Below, in pieces: positions 40,916 through 49,528 of a DNA stretch of 64,000 nt. This DNA is from Burkholderia sp. SRS-W-2-2016 (lineage in GTDB: Bacteria; Pseudomonadota; Gammaproteobacteria; Burkholderiales; Burkholderiaceae): the NCBI RefSeq assembly GCF_001931485.1, contig NZ_MSDV01000046.1:186001-250000 (forward strand), written 5' to 3'. The position numbers were made by a program, and so were the translations under genes. The notes beneath the pieces were generated by a model, which was given only the letters and a program-made list of their open reading frames with translations, was not told the DNA's origin and did not search any database. The number at the start of each line of letters is the position of its first letter. The first letter of the stretch is position 1.

Positions 40916-41329
40916 TCATTCAACAATTCGATTAAAACTGGTGTAGTGGTCGTCCGAGTAATAACAGTTGTCGGTCCGCTGCAGCGGACCTCCGCAGACG
41001 ATGCGGCGCGCCCCGCGATTACGCGCGTGAGGCGTGGGAACGGTGTATTCGTGGTAATAACCGCGCCGGTGGGCGGGTAGCACCCGTTCGTAGTTACCGA
41101 ATACGACGCCGTCTTTCTGATACGGATAAGGCCCGCCGGCGCCTATCAGGTTCAACGTATTGACTGCCTCGCGTGGCAATTGCGCCAGCGCGATGGTGCC
41201 CGTCTGCACGTTGGCCGCAGCCGGCGCCGAATAGTCTCGCGCCAGCGCCTGCGGCACGGAACTCGACAGCGCGACGAGCGCGGCGGCACCAACCAGCACG
41301 CCTTTGACGCCCACCCAGTTGCGTGCCAT
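40916..41329 (-). CDS. Secreted guanyl-specific ribonuclease (RNase Sa/barnase family)
   Basis: The 137-residue protein has a signal peptide with likely cleavage after Ala30, then an N1/T1-type RNase domain very close to Streptomyces RNase Sa (PYPYQKDGVVFGNYERVLP, GYYHEYTV, RGARRIV). The catalytic triad positions are all present: Glu94, Arg109 and His128. Cys112 and Cys122 bracket a loop and could form a disulfide different from that of RNase Sa. The barstar gene follows immediately. It is exported and may be a nutrient-scavenging or antagonistic enzyme. Confidence 0.92.
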   Translation of the reverse strand: MARNWVGVKGVLVGAAALVALSSSVPQALARDYSAPAAANVQTGTIALAQLPREAVNTLNLIGAGGPYPYQKDGVVFGNYERVLPAHRRGYYHEYTVPTPHARNRGARRIVCGGPLQRTDNCYYSDDHYTSFNRIVE

Positions 41330-41510
41330 GTATCAGGGTTCCCCGCTGTCAGATCACGAGTTTGACGACCATGAAAGTCGTAAGGGTATCGCTAATCCCC
41401 TTTGGAATCAACGTTCGACGGCCCAGACGCCGCGTACCGCCGGCCGGCCAGGCCGATAGCCGCTGGTTTGACGAGGTTTGACAAAGCACTTAGCTCATTC
41501 AGGCTAAACT

Positions 41511-41689
41511 TAGCTCGACCGTGAACGAACATCGATGCCGGGAGCGCATGCGGTTGTCGGGAAGGTGTCCGGTTGCGGTTGAAAGTGCCTGGAACTGCTC
41601 AGCCGAAAGGCTGCGTCGTTGCCATTTTTCGGGGTGGCATTTCCCCAGCTTGCCCTGAGGCGTGCCCATTGCGGGCACGTCTTTTTTTT
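41511..41689 (+). ncRNA. Candidate structured small RNA ending in a strong terminator
   Basis: This 461-base gene-free stretch (41330-41791) contains a perfect TTGACA at 41478-41483. It is followed by the direct repeat CTTAGCTC and by TAAACT (41505-41510), although the spacing of 21 is poor. Downstream are a CAGCC-GAAA-GGCTG tetraloop hairpin, a TGCCA/TGGCA hairpin, and a perfect 7-bp CGTGCCC/GGGCACG terminator stem followed by eight T (41661-41689). There is no ORF of note on the plus strand. The 5' end is a guess, and no known family was recognised. Confidence 0.4.
41661..41689 (+). terminator. Orphan plus-strand terminator
   Basis: CGTGCCC-ATTGC-GGGCACG is followed by T and then a run of T on the plus strand only. 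No annotated plus-strand gene ends here, since both neighbours are on the minus strand, so it implies an unannotated transcript. Confidence 0.8.
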
Positions 41690-41791
41690 CAGGGACGCGC
41701 CGGTCGGGTGACCGGCTCGTGGGCCTGCGAGAGATCAGCGACTTCAGACCCCTGCGGCAGGCCAATCCTTCAGTCGAATCGACTCGTGCGA

Positions 41792-44086
41792 TCAGCGGGT
41801 CGCGGTGACGTCCGCCACCAGCAGCGCCGTCATGTTGACGATCCGGCGCACCGTCGCCGACGGCGTCAGCACGTGCACCGGCTGAGCCGCGCCGAGCAGC
41901 ATCGGGCCGATCGCGATGTTGTTGCCGGCCGCGGTCTTCAGCAGGTTGTACGAGATGTTGGCCGCGTCGATGTTCGGCAGCACCAGCAGGTTCGCGTCGC
42001 CTTCCAGCGTCGAATCCGGCAGCACTTCACGGCGCAGGTTCGCGTCGAGCGCGACGTCGCCATGCATTTCGCCGTCGATCTCCAGTTCCGGCGCGCGTTC
42101 ACGCAAGATAGCGAGCGTATCGCGCATCTTCTGCGCGGTCGGCGCGTTGCTCGAACCGAAGTTCGAATGCGACACCAGCGCGACCTTCGGCTCGATACCG
42201 AAGCGGCGCACTTCTTCCGCCGCCATGATCGTGATCTCGGCCAGTTGCTCCGGCGTCGGGTCGACGTTCACGTGCGTATCGACGAGGAAAATCTGCCGGT
42301 TCGGCAGCACCAGCGCGTTCATCGCCGCGTACACGTTGCAGCCCGCGCGCTTGCCGATCACCTGGTCGATGAAGTGCAGATGGCGGTGCGTCGTGCTGAC
42401 CGTGCCGCAGATCATCCCGTCCGCCTCGCCCTTCTTCACCATCATCGAGCCGATCAGCGTGGTGCGGCGGCGCATTTCGAGCTTGGCCATCTGCTCGGTG
42501 ATGCCCTTGCGCGACATCATCTTCGAGTAGTCCTGCCAGAACTCGCGGTAACGCGGGTCATGGTCGGTATTGACGACCGTGTAGTCCTGGCCGTTGACGA
42601 GGCGCAGGCCGTACTTCGCGATACGCTGCTCAATCACCGCCGGACGGCCGATCAGGATCGGCTTGGCGAGCTTTTCGTCGACGATGATCTGCATTGCACG
42701 CAGAACGCGCTCTTCTTCGCCTTCCGCGAACACGATGCGCTTCTTCTCCGGCTCGACGCCGCGCGCCAGCTGGAAGATCGGCTTCATCGTCGTGCCGCTG
42801 TGGTAGACGAACTGCTGCAGATGCTGGCAGTACGCGTCCATGTCTTCGATCGGACGCTCGGCGACGCCGCAATCCATCGCGGCCTTCGCCACCGCCGGCG
42901 CGACCTTGACGATCAGACGCGGATCGAACGGCTTCGGAATCAGGTACTCGGGACCGAACGACAGATCCTGGATGCCGTACGCGGTCGCGACGATGTCGCT
43001 CTGCTCCTGGCGCGCCAGTTCGGCGATCGCATTGACCGCGGCGATTTCCATTTCGCGGGTGACCGTCGTCGCGCCGGCGTCGAGCGCGCCGCGGAACAGG
43101 AACGGGAACACCAGCACGTTGTTGACCTGGTTCGGATAGTCGGTACGGCCCGTGCACAGCACCGCGTCCGGACGCACTTCGAGCGCCAGTTCCGGCAGGA
43201 TTTCCGGGGTCGGATTGGCGAGCGCGAGGATCAGCGGCTTGTCGGCCATCTTCTTGACCATGTCCTGCTTCAGCACGCCGCCGGCCGACAGACCGAGGAA
43301 GATGTCCGCGCCTTCGATCACTTCGGCGAGCGAGCGCGCATCGGTTTCCCGCGCGAAACGCTCCTTGTCCGGATCCATCAGCTCGGTGCGGCCCTTGTAG
43401 ACCACGCCCGCGAGGTCGGTCACGGTGATGTTTTCCAGCGGCAGGCCGATGTCCACCAGCAGATCCAGACACGCGAGCGCCGCGGCGCCGGCGCCGGACG
43501 ACACCAGCTTGACCTTCTTGATGTCCTTGCCGACCACCTTCAGACCGTTGGTGACCGCCGCCGCGACGACGATCGCGGTGCCGTGCTGGTCGTCGTGGAA
43601 GACCGGAATCTTCATCCGCTTACGGCATTCGCGCTCGACGATGAAGCAGTCCGGCGCCTTGATGTCTTCGAGGTTGATGCCGCCGAAGGTCGGTTCGAGC
43701 GCGGCGATCACGTCGACCAGCTTGTGCGGGTCGGTTTCGTTGATCTCGATGTCGAACACGTCGATGCCGGCGAACTTCTTGAACAGCACGGCCTTGCCTT
43801 CCATCACCGGCTTCGACGCGAGCGGGCCGATGTTGCCCAGACCCAGCACCGCGGTGCCGTTCGTGACGACGCCGACGAGGTTGCTGCGCGCGGTGAAGCG
43901 CGCGGCATTCAGCGGGTTTTCGACGATTTCCTCGCACGCGAACGCGACGCCCGGCGAATACGCCAGCGCGAGATCGCGCTGGTTGATCATCTGCTTGGTC
44001 GGGGCGATCGCGATTTTGCCGGGAGTGGGGAACTCGTGGTAATCGAGGGCGGCTTCGCGGAGTTTGGTGTTCACGGGATTCGACAT
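41792..44086 (-). CDS. maeB: NADP-dependent malic enzyme (malic enzyme plus phosphotransacetylase-like domain)
   Basis: The 764-residue two-domain enzyme converts malate to pyruvate and CO2. The N-terminal malic enzyme part (about residues 1-430) shows YSPGVAFACEEI, TNGTAVLGLGNIGP, HDDQHGTAIVVAAA and SSGAGAAALA; the C-terminal part resembles phosphate acetyltransferase and is regulatory in MaeB. The conserved start MSNPVNTKLREAALDYH fixes position 44086. It diverges from thiL; a TACAAT -10-like hexamer lies about 45 bases upstream. Confidence 0.95.
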   Translation of the reverse strand: MSNPVNTKLREAALDYHEFPTPGKIAIAPTKQMINQRDLALAYSPGVAFACEEIVENPLNAARFTARSNLVGVVTNGTAVLGLGNIGPLASKPVMEGKAVLFKKFAGIDVFDIEINETDPHKLVDVIAALEPTFGGINLEDIKAPDCFIVERECRKRMKIPVFHDDQHGTAIVVAAAVTNGLKVVGKDIKKVKLVSSGAGAAALACLDLLVDIGLPLENITVTDLAGVVYKGRTELMDPDKERFARETDARSLAEVIEGADIFLGLSAGGVLKQDMVKKMADKPLILALANPTPEILPELALEVRPDAVLCTGRTDYPNQVNNVLVFPFLFRGALDAGATTVTREMEIAAVNAIAELARQEQSDIVATAYGIQDLSFGPEYLIPKPFDPRLIVKVAPAVAKAAMDCGVAERPIEDMDAYCQHLQQFVYHSGTTMKPIFQLARGVEPEKKRIVFAEGEEERVLRAMQIIVDEKLAKPILIGRPAVIEQRIAKYGLRLVNGQDYTVVNTDHDPRYREFWQDYSKMMSRKGITEQMAKLEMRRRTTLIGSMMVKKGEADGMICGTVSTTHRHLHFIDQVIGKRAGCNVYAAMNALVLPNRQIFLVDTHVNVDPTPEQLAEITIMAAEEVRRFGIEPKVALVSHSNFGSSNAPTAQKMRDTLAILRERAPELEIDGEMHGDVALDANLRREVLPDSTLEGDANLLVLPNIDAANISYNLLKTAAGNNIAIGPMLLGAAQPVHVLTPSATVRRIVNMTALLVADVTATR

Positions 44087-44287
44087 AAGGCGGGCTTCGG
44101 TGCAGATTAGAATAGATGTTCGACGGCATTGTAGCCCCAATTGCCCGCTCAATTCCTTCAATACGGGTACAACTGCCGCGACTGAAACAGCGTGAACGGG
44201 CAATGCCGGATGGACTGCCGGGCACGCGCTTTGGTTCTCGTCGGTTCTCTGTGCTTCTCCACCGTAATCCGCTCTTTTTCCGCCAAC

Positions 44288-45289
44288 ATGCTTTCCGAGT
44301 TCTCGCTGATCGACCGCTTTTTCGCCCGCCGCGCCGCCGCGGCACGACCGTCCACCGCTGACGGGGGCACCCTCGGCATCGGCGACGATTGCGCGCTGCT
44401 CGCGCCACGTAGCGGCGAGATGCTGGCGATTTCGACGGACATGCTGGTGGAAGGCCGCCATTTCTTCGCCGACGTCGATCCCGAGGCGCTCGGTCATAAA
44501 GCGCTGGCGGTCAATCTGTCGGACCTCGCGGCGATGGGCGCCGAGCCGCAGGCGTTCACGCTGGCGTTTTCTCTGCCGAAAGCCGAAGAAGCATGGCTCG
44601 CCGCGTTCAGCGAAGGGCTGTTCGCGCTGGCTGAACGCCACGGCTGCGAGCTGATCGGCGGCGATACGACCGGCGGTCCGCTCAATCTGTGCATCACCGT
44701 GTTCGGCAGCGTGCCGCCGCAAACCGCGCTACGCCGCGACGCGGCACGCCCGGGCGACGACATCTGGATCTCCGGCACACTCGGCGACGCGCGCGCCGGC
44801 CTCGGCGTGCAGCGCGGCGAGTGGCACGCGGAAGCAGACGACGCCGCCCTGTTCCGAACCGCGCTCGAACGCCCAGAGCCGCGCATCGCGCTCGGTCTCG
44901 CGCTGCGCGGCGTCGCCCATGCGGCGCTCGATCTGTCGGACGGGCTGGCCGGCGATCTGATGCATATCCTCGAACGCTCGGCGCTGCGCGCGAGCGTCGA
45001 TATCGACGCGGTGCCCCGCTCGGCCGCGCTGCGCCGTCTCGCGCCCGAGATCCAGCGGCGCTGCACGCTGGCCGGCGGCGACGACTACGAACTGTGCTTC
45101 ACCGCCCCCGCCGGCGCGCGCGCCGCGGTCGAAGCGGCGGGCCACAAGGCCTCGGTCCCGGTGACCCGCATCGGTACAATAAGCGCTCTCGATGCGGCCC
45201 ACGACCGGCCGGCCATCGCATGGCACGACGCGGCCGGCGCGCCGCTCTCTCTCACGTTGCAAGGTTTCGACCACTTCCATGCAGAATGA
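44288..45289 (+). CDS. thiL: Thiamine-monophosphate kinase
   Basis: The 333-residue kinase makes thiamine diphosphate from the monophosphate, supplying the cofactor for enzymes such as Tkt. The N-terminal SEFSLIDRFF, IGDDCALL and STDMLVEGRHFF with metal-binding aspartates, VNLSDLAAMGA, and LDLSDGLAGDL are typical ThiL blocks. The start at 44288 (MLSEFSLIDRFF) is the conserved one. Its end overlaps pgpA by 11 bases, so the two are coupled. Confidence 0.94.
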   Translation: MLSEFSLIDRFFARRAAAARPSTADGGTLGIGDDCALLAPRSGEMLAISTDMLVEGRHFFADVDPEALGHKALAVNLSDLAAMGAEPQAFTLAFSLPKAEEAWLAAFSEGLFALAERHGCELIGGDTTGGPLNLCITVFGSVPPQTALRRDAARPGDDIWISGTLGDARAGLGVQRGEWHAEADDAALFRTALERPEPRIALGLALRGVAHAALDLSDGLAGDLMHILERSALRASVDIDAVPRSAALRRLAPEIQRRCTLAGGDDYELCFTAPAGARAAVEAAGHKASVPVTRIGTISALDAAHDRPAIAWHDAAGAPLSLTLQGFDHFHAE

Positions 45290-45845
45290 CCCCTCGCTCG
45301 GCCCCGCCGACGATCTGATCGGCGCCCCGACGCCCGGCCCGAGCGCGCCGAAACCGCAGCCGCCGCGCCGCGCGAGCGCGCGTTTCATGCTGTCGCATCC
45401 AATGCACATCCTGTCGCTCGGCTTCGGCAGCGGGCTCTCGCCGATCATGCCGGGCACCGTCGGCACGCTGTTCGCGTGGGCCTCGTTCATCGTGCTGAAC
45501 CGCTATCTGACCGTGCTCGGCTGGGGTGCGCTGATCATCGTCGGCTTTATCGGCGGGATCGCGCTGTGTGGGTTTACCGCGCGGCGGCTCGGCGTCGGCG
45601 ATCCGTCGGCGGTCGTGTGGGATGAGATCGTCGCGTTCTGGCTGGTGCTGCTGATGGTGACCCCCGCCACGCTCACCGGACAGTTCTGGGCTTTCGTCGT
45701 GTTCCGCTTCTTCGATATGGTGAAGCCGCCGCCGATCGGCTATTTTGACCGGCGCCTGAAAGGCGGCTTCGGCATCATGTTCGACGACCTGATCGCTGCC
45801 TTTTTCACGCTGCTCGTAATCGCGTTGTGGCGGATGTCGGTTTGA
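45279..45845 (+). CDS. pgpA: Phosphatidylglycerophosphatase A
   Basis: The 188-residue inner-membrane phosphatase makes phosphatidylglycerol from its phosphate. After an extra N-terminal stretch of about 35 Pro/Ala-rich residues come GFGSGLSPIMPGTVGTL, the acidic VVWDEIVAFWL and VVFRFFDMVKPPPIGYFDR, all PgpA hallmarks. The ATG lies inside the thiL end. The thiL-pgpA-pncC order is common in proteobacteria. Confidence 0.94.
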   Translation: MQNDPSLGPADDLIGAPTPGPSAPKPQPPRRASARFMLSHPMHILSLGFGSGLSPIMPGTVGTLFAWASFIVLNRYLTVLGWGALIIVGFIGGIALCGFTARRLGVGDPSAVVWDEIVAFWLVLLMVTPATLTGQFWAFVVFRFFDMVKPPPIGYFDRRLKGGFGIMFDDLIAAFFTLLVIALWRMSV

Positions 45846-45943
45846 TTTTGCGGTGAGCGCCGGTTGCCGCCGGCGCTTTCGCCGCCCCCGATCATCGCTA
45901 TTCGCCGTGCCTCGCCGCCGGCTTCGTTTCCCGGATTGACGCC

Positions 45944-46444
45944 ATGCCTACCGATTCCGTCGTTCACCAGCTTGCGATCCGCGTGAGCAACCGTCTGCGC
46001 GACGAGCGCCTGATGCTCGCGACCGCCGAATCCTGCACCGGCGGCATGGTCGCGACCGCGATCACCGACATCTCCGGCAGCAGCGGCTGGTTCGAGCGCG
46101 GCTTCGTTACCTATTCGAATCAGGCGAAAAGCGAAATGATCGGCGTGCCGGCCGATCTGATCGACAAACACGGCGCGGTCAGCGAGCCGGTCGCGCGCGC
46201 GATGGCCGAAGGCGCGCTGCGCAACAGCCGCGCGCAGGTCGCGCTGTCGATTACCGGCGTCGCCGGCCCCGGCGGCGGCACCGCGACCAAGCCGGTCGGG
46301 ATGGTGTCGTTCGGCTGGAGCAACCGGCTGCATACGTCGGTGGAAACGAAGATTTTCAAGGGCGACCGCGAGCAGATTCGCGTGCAGGCCGCCGCGCACG
46401 CGCTGCGCGGCGTGCTCGCGCTGCTCGATGAGCGTGAGCATTGA
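45944..46444 (+). CDS. pncC: Nicotinamide-nucleotide amidohydrolase (CinA C-terminal domain)
   Basis: The 166-residue protein consists only of the CinA C-terminal domain and deamidates NMN to nicotinate mononucleotide in NAD recycling. The serine active site is in ATAESCTGGMVATAITD, and SITGVAGPGGGTATKPVGMV is also typical. It is the last of the thiL-pgpA-pncC set. The stand-alone form, without the N-terminal CinA domain, is usual in Burkholderia. Confidence 0.93.
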   Translation: MPTDSVVHQLAIRVSNRLRDERLMLATAESCTGGMVATAITDISGSSGWFERGFVTYSNQAKSEMIGVPADLIDKHGAVSEPVARAMAEGALRNSRAQVALSITGVAGPGGGTATKPVGMVSFGWSNRLHTSVETKIFKGDREQIRVQAAAHALRGVLALLDEREH

Positions 46445-46538
46445 GCGGCGCCGCCCCGCGCGGAACAACGTCGCACCGGCGCACCGGCGCGGCAGCGGCG
46501 CCCGGCCGGCCGGCAACTTTGAACAGGTGGACCTATCT

Positions 46539-47054
46539 ATGTCTGATTCGCGTGCGCTCGCGGACGAGCTGATCCGCCGCTTCGACCTGAAGCCGCATCC
46601 GGAAGGCGGATTTTTCGCGGAAACCTATCGATCGAGCGCCCGTGTGCGGCGCGACGGCGAGGCGGCCGACACGCGTTCAGCGTCGACCGCGATCTACTAC
46701 CTGCTGTGCGACGGCGCGCATTCGGCGTGGCATCGGATTCGCTCCGACGAGGTCTGGCACTTCTATGCGGGCGCACCGCTGCTGGTGCATGTGCTCGACG
46801 AGACAAACGGCGCGCTGGTCACGCACCGGCTCGGCAATCCGCTCACCGATCCCGGCACCGTGTATCAGGCGGTAGTGCCGGCGGGCTTGTGGTTCGCGGC
46901 GGAATGCGCGGACCCCGCCACGTTCGCGCTGGTCGGCTGCACGGTCGCACCGGGGTTTGAATTCAGCGAGTTCGAACTCGCTGAGGTGGACGCGCTGAAG
47001 GCGCGGTATCCGCGCCATGCGGAATTGATTGGGCGGCTAGCGCCCAACGAGTAG
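46539..47054 (+). CDS. Cupin domain protein (DUF985)
   Basis: The 171-residue protein is a single cupin of the DUF985 family, with HPEGGFFAETYRS at the N-terminus, STAIYYLLCDGAHSAWHRIRSDEVWHFYAGAPL with histidines in cupin metal-ligand positions, and VGCTVAPGFEFSEFELA. The family has no firmly assigned reaction, although sugar-lyase-like members are reported. The 3' end is followed by two diverged copies of its last 50 or so bases. It starts about 95 bases after pncC. Confidence 0.85.
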   Translation: MSDSRALADELIRRFDLKPHPEGGFFAETYRSSARVRRDGEAADTRSASTAIYYLLCDGAHSAWHRIRSDEVWHFYAGAPLLVHVLDETNGALVTHRLGNPLTDPGTVYQAVVPAGLWFAAECADPATFALVGCTVAPGFEFSEFELAEVDALKARYPRHAELIGRLAPNE

Positions 47055-47220
47055 CGAGCGCTCGCGGACCCTGACGCGCGGCATCCGCGACAGGTTGAGT
47101 TGGTCGGGAGGCTAGCGCCCAGCGCCAGGCAGCCCTCCACAATGTCAACGCGTGGAACGCGCGGCATCCGCCGTACCTGAAGCTGAAGCTAAAGCTGATT
47201 GGCGGCTCGCCGCAGCGCCG
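46987..47220 (+). repeat. Three diverged tandem copies of the 3' end of the DUF985 gene
   Basis: Copy 1 (46987-47051) codes KARYPRHAELIGRLAPNE at the gene's end. Copy 2 (about 47067-47128), past the stop but in the same frame, would read DARHPRQVELVGRLAPS. Copy 3 (about 47145-47220), in another frame, would read NARHPPYLKLKLKLIGG. The period is about 80 bases. The degree of divergence suggests an old duplication now decaying. Confidence 0.6.
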
Positions 47221-47271
47221 CGCCAATGTTCAACACCAGCGCCGCCTCCACTCCCCGCCCTACCTCACCGC

Positions 47272-48087
47272 TTACCGGAACGCATTGATCCGGTCGCGCG
47301 TATCCTTCGCGGCTTGAGCGGCTGCCTGCGCGAAGTCATCGCCCTTGCCCGCGTAAATGATCGCGCGCGACGAATTGATCAGCATCCCGTTGCCGTTCGC
47401 GGTGCGGCCCGCGTTCACGGTCGCCTGCACGTCGCCGCCTTGCGCGCCGATGCCCGGAATCAGCAGCGGCATGTCGCCGACGATCCCACGCACCACTTCG
47501 ATTTCCTTCGGGAACGTCGCGCCGACCACGAGGCTGAGCTGACCGCTCGCGTTCCATTTGTCGGCCGCCAGTTGCGCGACGACCTGGTACAGCGGCCGCC
47601 CGCCCGTCTCCAGAAACTGCAGATCGGAGCCGCCCGGGTTCGAGGTGCGGCACAGCACGATCACGCCCTTGCCCGCATGCTCCAGATACGGCTCGATCGA
47701 GTCGAAACCCATGTACGGATTGACCGTCACCGCGTCGGCCTGGTAGCGCTCGAACGCTTCGCGCGCGTACTGCTCGGCGGTGCTGCCGATGTCGCCGCGC
47801 TTCGCGTCGAGGATCACCGGCAGGCCCGGATGGTTCGCGTGAATGTGGGCGATCAGCTGCTCGAGCTGGTCTTCCGCGCGATGCGCGGCGAAGTACGCGA
47901 TCTGCGGCTTGAACGACGACGCGTACGGCGCGGTCGCATCGACGATCGTGCGGCAGAACTCGAAGATCGCATCGGCGCGGCCGGCGAGCGCGCCGGGGAA
48001 TTTGCTGGGCTCGGGATCGAGGCCGACGCACAGCAGCGAGTTGGTGCGCTGCCAGGCGTCGTTGAGTGTCTGGATGAAATTGGACAT
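47272..48087 (-). CDS. pyrF: Orotidine 5'-phosphate decarboxylase
   Basis: The 271-residue enzyme makes UMP and belongs to the type-2 (Mycobacterium-like) PyrF subfamily common in Burkholderia. The catalytic Lys-Asp network is in VILDAKRGDIGSTAEQYA, and NSLLCVGLDPEPSKFP and VNPYMGFDSIEPYL are further markers. It is longer than the E. coli type (about 245 residues), as expected. It converges on the DUF985 gene. Confidence 0.95.
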   Translation of the reverse strand: MSNFIQTLNDAWQRTNSLLCVGLDPEPSKFPGALAGRADAIFEFCRTIVDATAPYASSFKPQIAYFAAHRAEDQLEQLIAHIHANHPGLPVILDAKRGDIGSTAEQYAREAFERYQADAVTVNPYMGFDSIEPYLEHAGKGVIVLCRTSNPGGSDLQFLETGGRPLYQVVAQLAADKWNASGQLSLVVGATFPKEIEVVRGIVGDMPLLIPGIGAQGGDVQATVNAGRTANGNGMLINSSRAIIYAGKGDDFAQAAAQAAKDTRDRINAFR

Positions 48088-48186
48088 GGTGGGTCTCGCG
48101 GCGAGCCGGTAATCGGAAGAAGGCGCGTATTTTACCTGCGTCCGGCGCGGCGCTCGCCGCCCTCTCGCCTGCCGCGCCTGCCGCCG

Positions 48187-49248
48187 CTACTGCCTGCGCC
48201 GCGACCCGCGCGCGCCCGGCATCGAGCGCAAGCCGGTGCGCTCGACGGTAAACCGGAACGTGCGCGTGAGCCGCTCGCCGCGCTTGAGCAGCGTCATCCC
48301 GTGTTCGCTCGCGCCGCCGGCGAGGTTCATCGCGTTGATCGGATGATCGACCGGTTCGAAGCAGAAGAAGTCCTCGCCGGGCGGCGTGTACAGCACGTAG
48401 TAGTCGGTATCCGCCGCGATGTTCAGCGACAGCCGCCGCTTCGGCCACACCACCGCCGCCTGCCCGCTCCAGCCGGTGAACGCGTGATTGACGATCGTCT
48501 CCGGCAACGGATACGCGACGCCGAACTGCCACGCGGGCGGCGCCGGCACGTGCCGCACCGGCAGCCAGTCGTCGCCCGACAGCCACAGCCCGCCGGCCGC
48601 CGCCGACAGCTCGGTATCCGCGTCGCGCACGAAGAACGGATGCACGCCGAGCCCGAACGGCAGCGTGTCACGCCCGGTGTTCTCGATTTCGAGCGCGATC
48701 ACGAGCGTCGGGCCGTCGAGCGTATAAGTTTGCGTCGCGCGGAACGCATACGGTTTGCCGTCGCTGCGATCGAGCGTCAGCCGCACGTGCTCGCGGCCGG
48801 CCTCGAGCACCTGCCACTGCGCGAGCCAGCCGTCGCCGTGGATCGGCAGCGGCTCGTCCGCGCGGTTGCGCGGCACCTCGACACGGCGTCCGGCAACGCT
48901 GAAACGCCCGCCGCCGATCCGGTTCGAATACGGCAGCAGCGGATAGCAGGCGAGCTCATTGGGTTGCGTGGCGGCGCCGACCTGGCGGCAGCGCCGGAAG
49001 ATCGGCGTCAGCGCGCCGTCGTTGCGCCAGTCGAAGCGGGTCACGCCGCCGCCGAGCGACGGCGCGACGTCGAGGCGCAACTGCGCGTTGGCGAGCGTGA
49101 TGCACGCGACATCGGCGGCGCTGCCTTCGCCGCGCGCGACCGCCGCGGTACTGGGACCGGGCAGCACCGGGTTGGCCGCCGCGGCAAGTCGCGAGCGTCG
49201 GGTCTGGGCGTTCTGGGATGCGGCTGAAACGAGATTCGTCACAGTCAT
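48187..49248 (-). CDS. Aldose 1-epimerase family protein
   Basis: The 353-residue protein has the galactose-mutarotase fold that interconverts sugar anomers. Active-site features include NRIGGGRF, the histidine in LPIHGDGWL, GVHPFFV and the glutamate in FFCFEPVDHPINAMNL. The first 40 residues are Ala/Ser-rich with no homology. GGAG precedes the ATG at 49248. It is the last gene of the sugar-acid operon and would supply the anomer used by the sugar dehydrogenase. Confidence 0.88.
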   Translation of the reverse strand: MTVTNLVSAASQNAQTRRSRLAAAANPVLPGPSTAAVARGEGSAADVACITLANAQLRLDVAPSLGGGVTRFDWRNDGALTPIFRRCRQVGAATQPNELACYPLLPYSNRIGGGRFSVAGRRVEVPRNRADEPLPIHGDGWLAQWQVLEAGREHVRLTLDRSDGKPYAFRATQTYTLDGPTLVIALEIENTGRDTLPFGLGVHPFFVRDADTELSAAAGGLWLSGDDWLPVRHVPAPPAWQFGVAYPLPETIVNHAFTGWSGQAAVVWPKRRLSLNIAADTDYYVLYTPPGEDFFCFEPVDHPINAMNLAGGASEHGMTLLKRGERLTRTFRFTVERTGLRSMPGARGSRRRQ

Positions 49249-49489
49249 AGCGGGGCTCCATCGAGAGGCTTGGGACGTTGCCGTCAGAGGCTGACGGATG
49301 GTGTGGGCGATTATTTTTCTGACGGATCGCCTCTGTCCGAACTGCATGCTGCCGATTCGTTGCCGGCCGGTCGCGTGCCGCGAGTTGCCTGGAGGCGCGC
49401 TTGCCGGCGCGCCGTGACACGCACTGGCGAGCGCTTCGGCCCGCGTACCGGAACTGCCACATCGACTTCTGCTTCACCTGCACGATTGC

Positions 49490-49517
49490 GCGGTTCCGGC
49501 GCGCGGGCCGGAACCGC
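49490..49517 (-). terminator. 11-bp stem-loop after the SMP-30 gene
   Basis: GCGGTTCCGGC pairs perfectly with GCCGGAACCGC around a 6-nt loop, 12 bases after the stop codon. No U run follows, so it could be an mRNA-processing or 3'-stabilising hairpin rather than a classic terminator. It lies before the epimerase gene, whose own upstream region is about 240 bases. Confidence 0.5.
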
Positions 49518-49528
49518 GTCATTCTGCG

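Noticed and set aside
41499..41765. An 88-codon minus-strand open frame in the gap before maeB
   Set aside because: Low-quality composition, no clear ribosome binding site, and it overlaps the orphan terminator and RNA candidate.
44087..44287. A thiamine riboswitch upstream of thiL
   Set aside because: I looked for the conserved TPP-riboswitch core (CUGAGA and the ACCUG region) and did not see it in this 200-base gap.
45853..45880. Short AGCGCCGG/CCGGCGCT hairpin between pgpA and pncC as a terminator
   Set aside because: Only three T follow it and the two genes look like one unit, so it is too weak to call.
49249..49347. N-terminal extension of the aldose epimerase to 49347
   Set aside because: The ATG at 49248 has a good ribosome binding site and the extension is not homologous.
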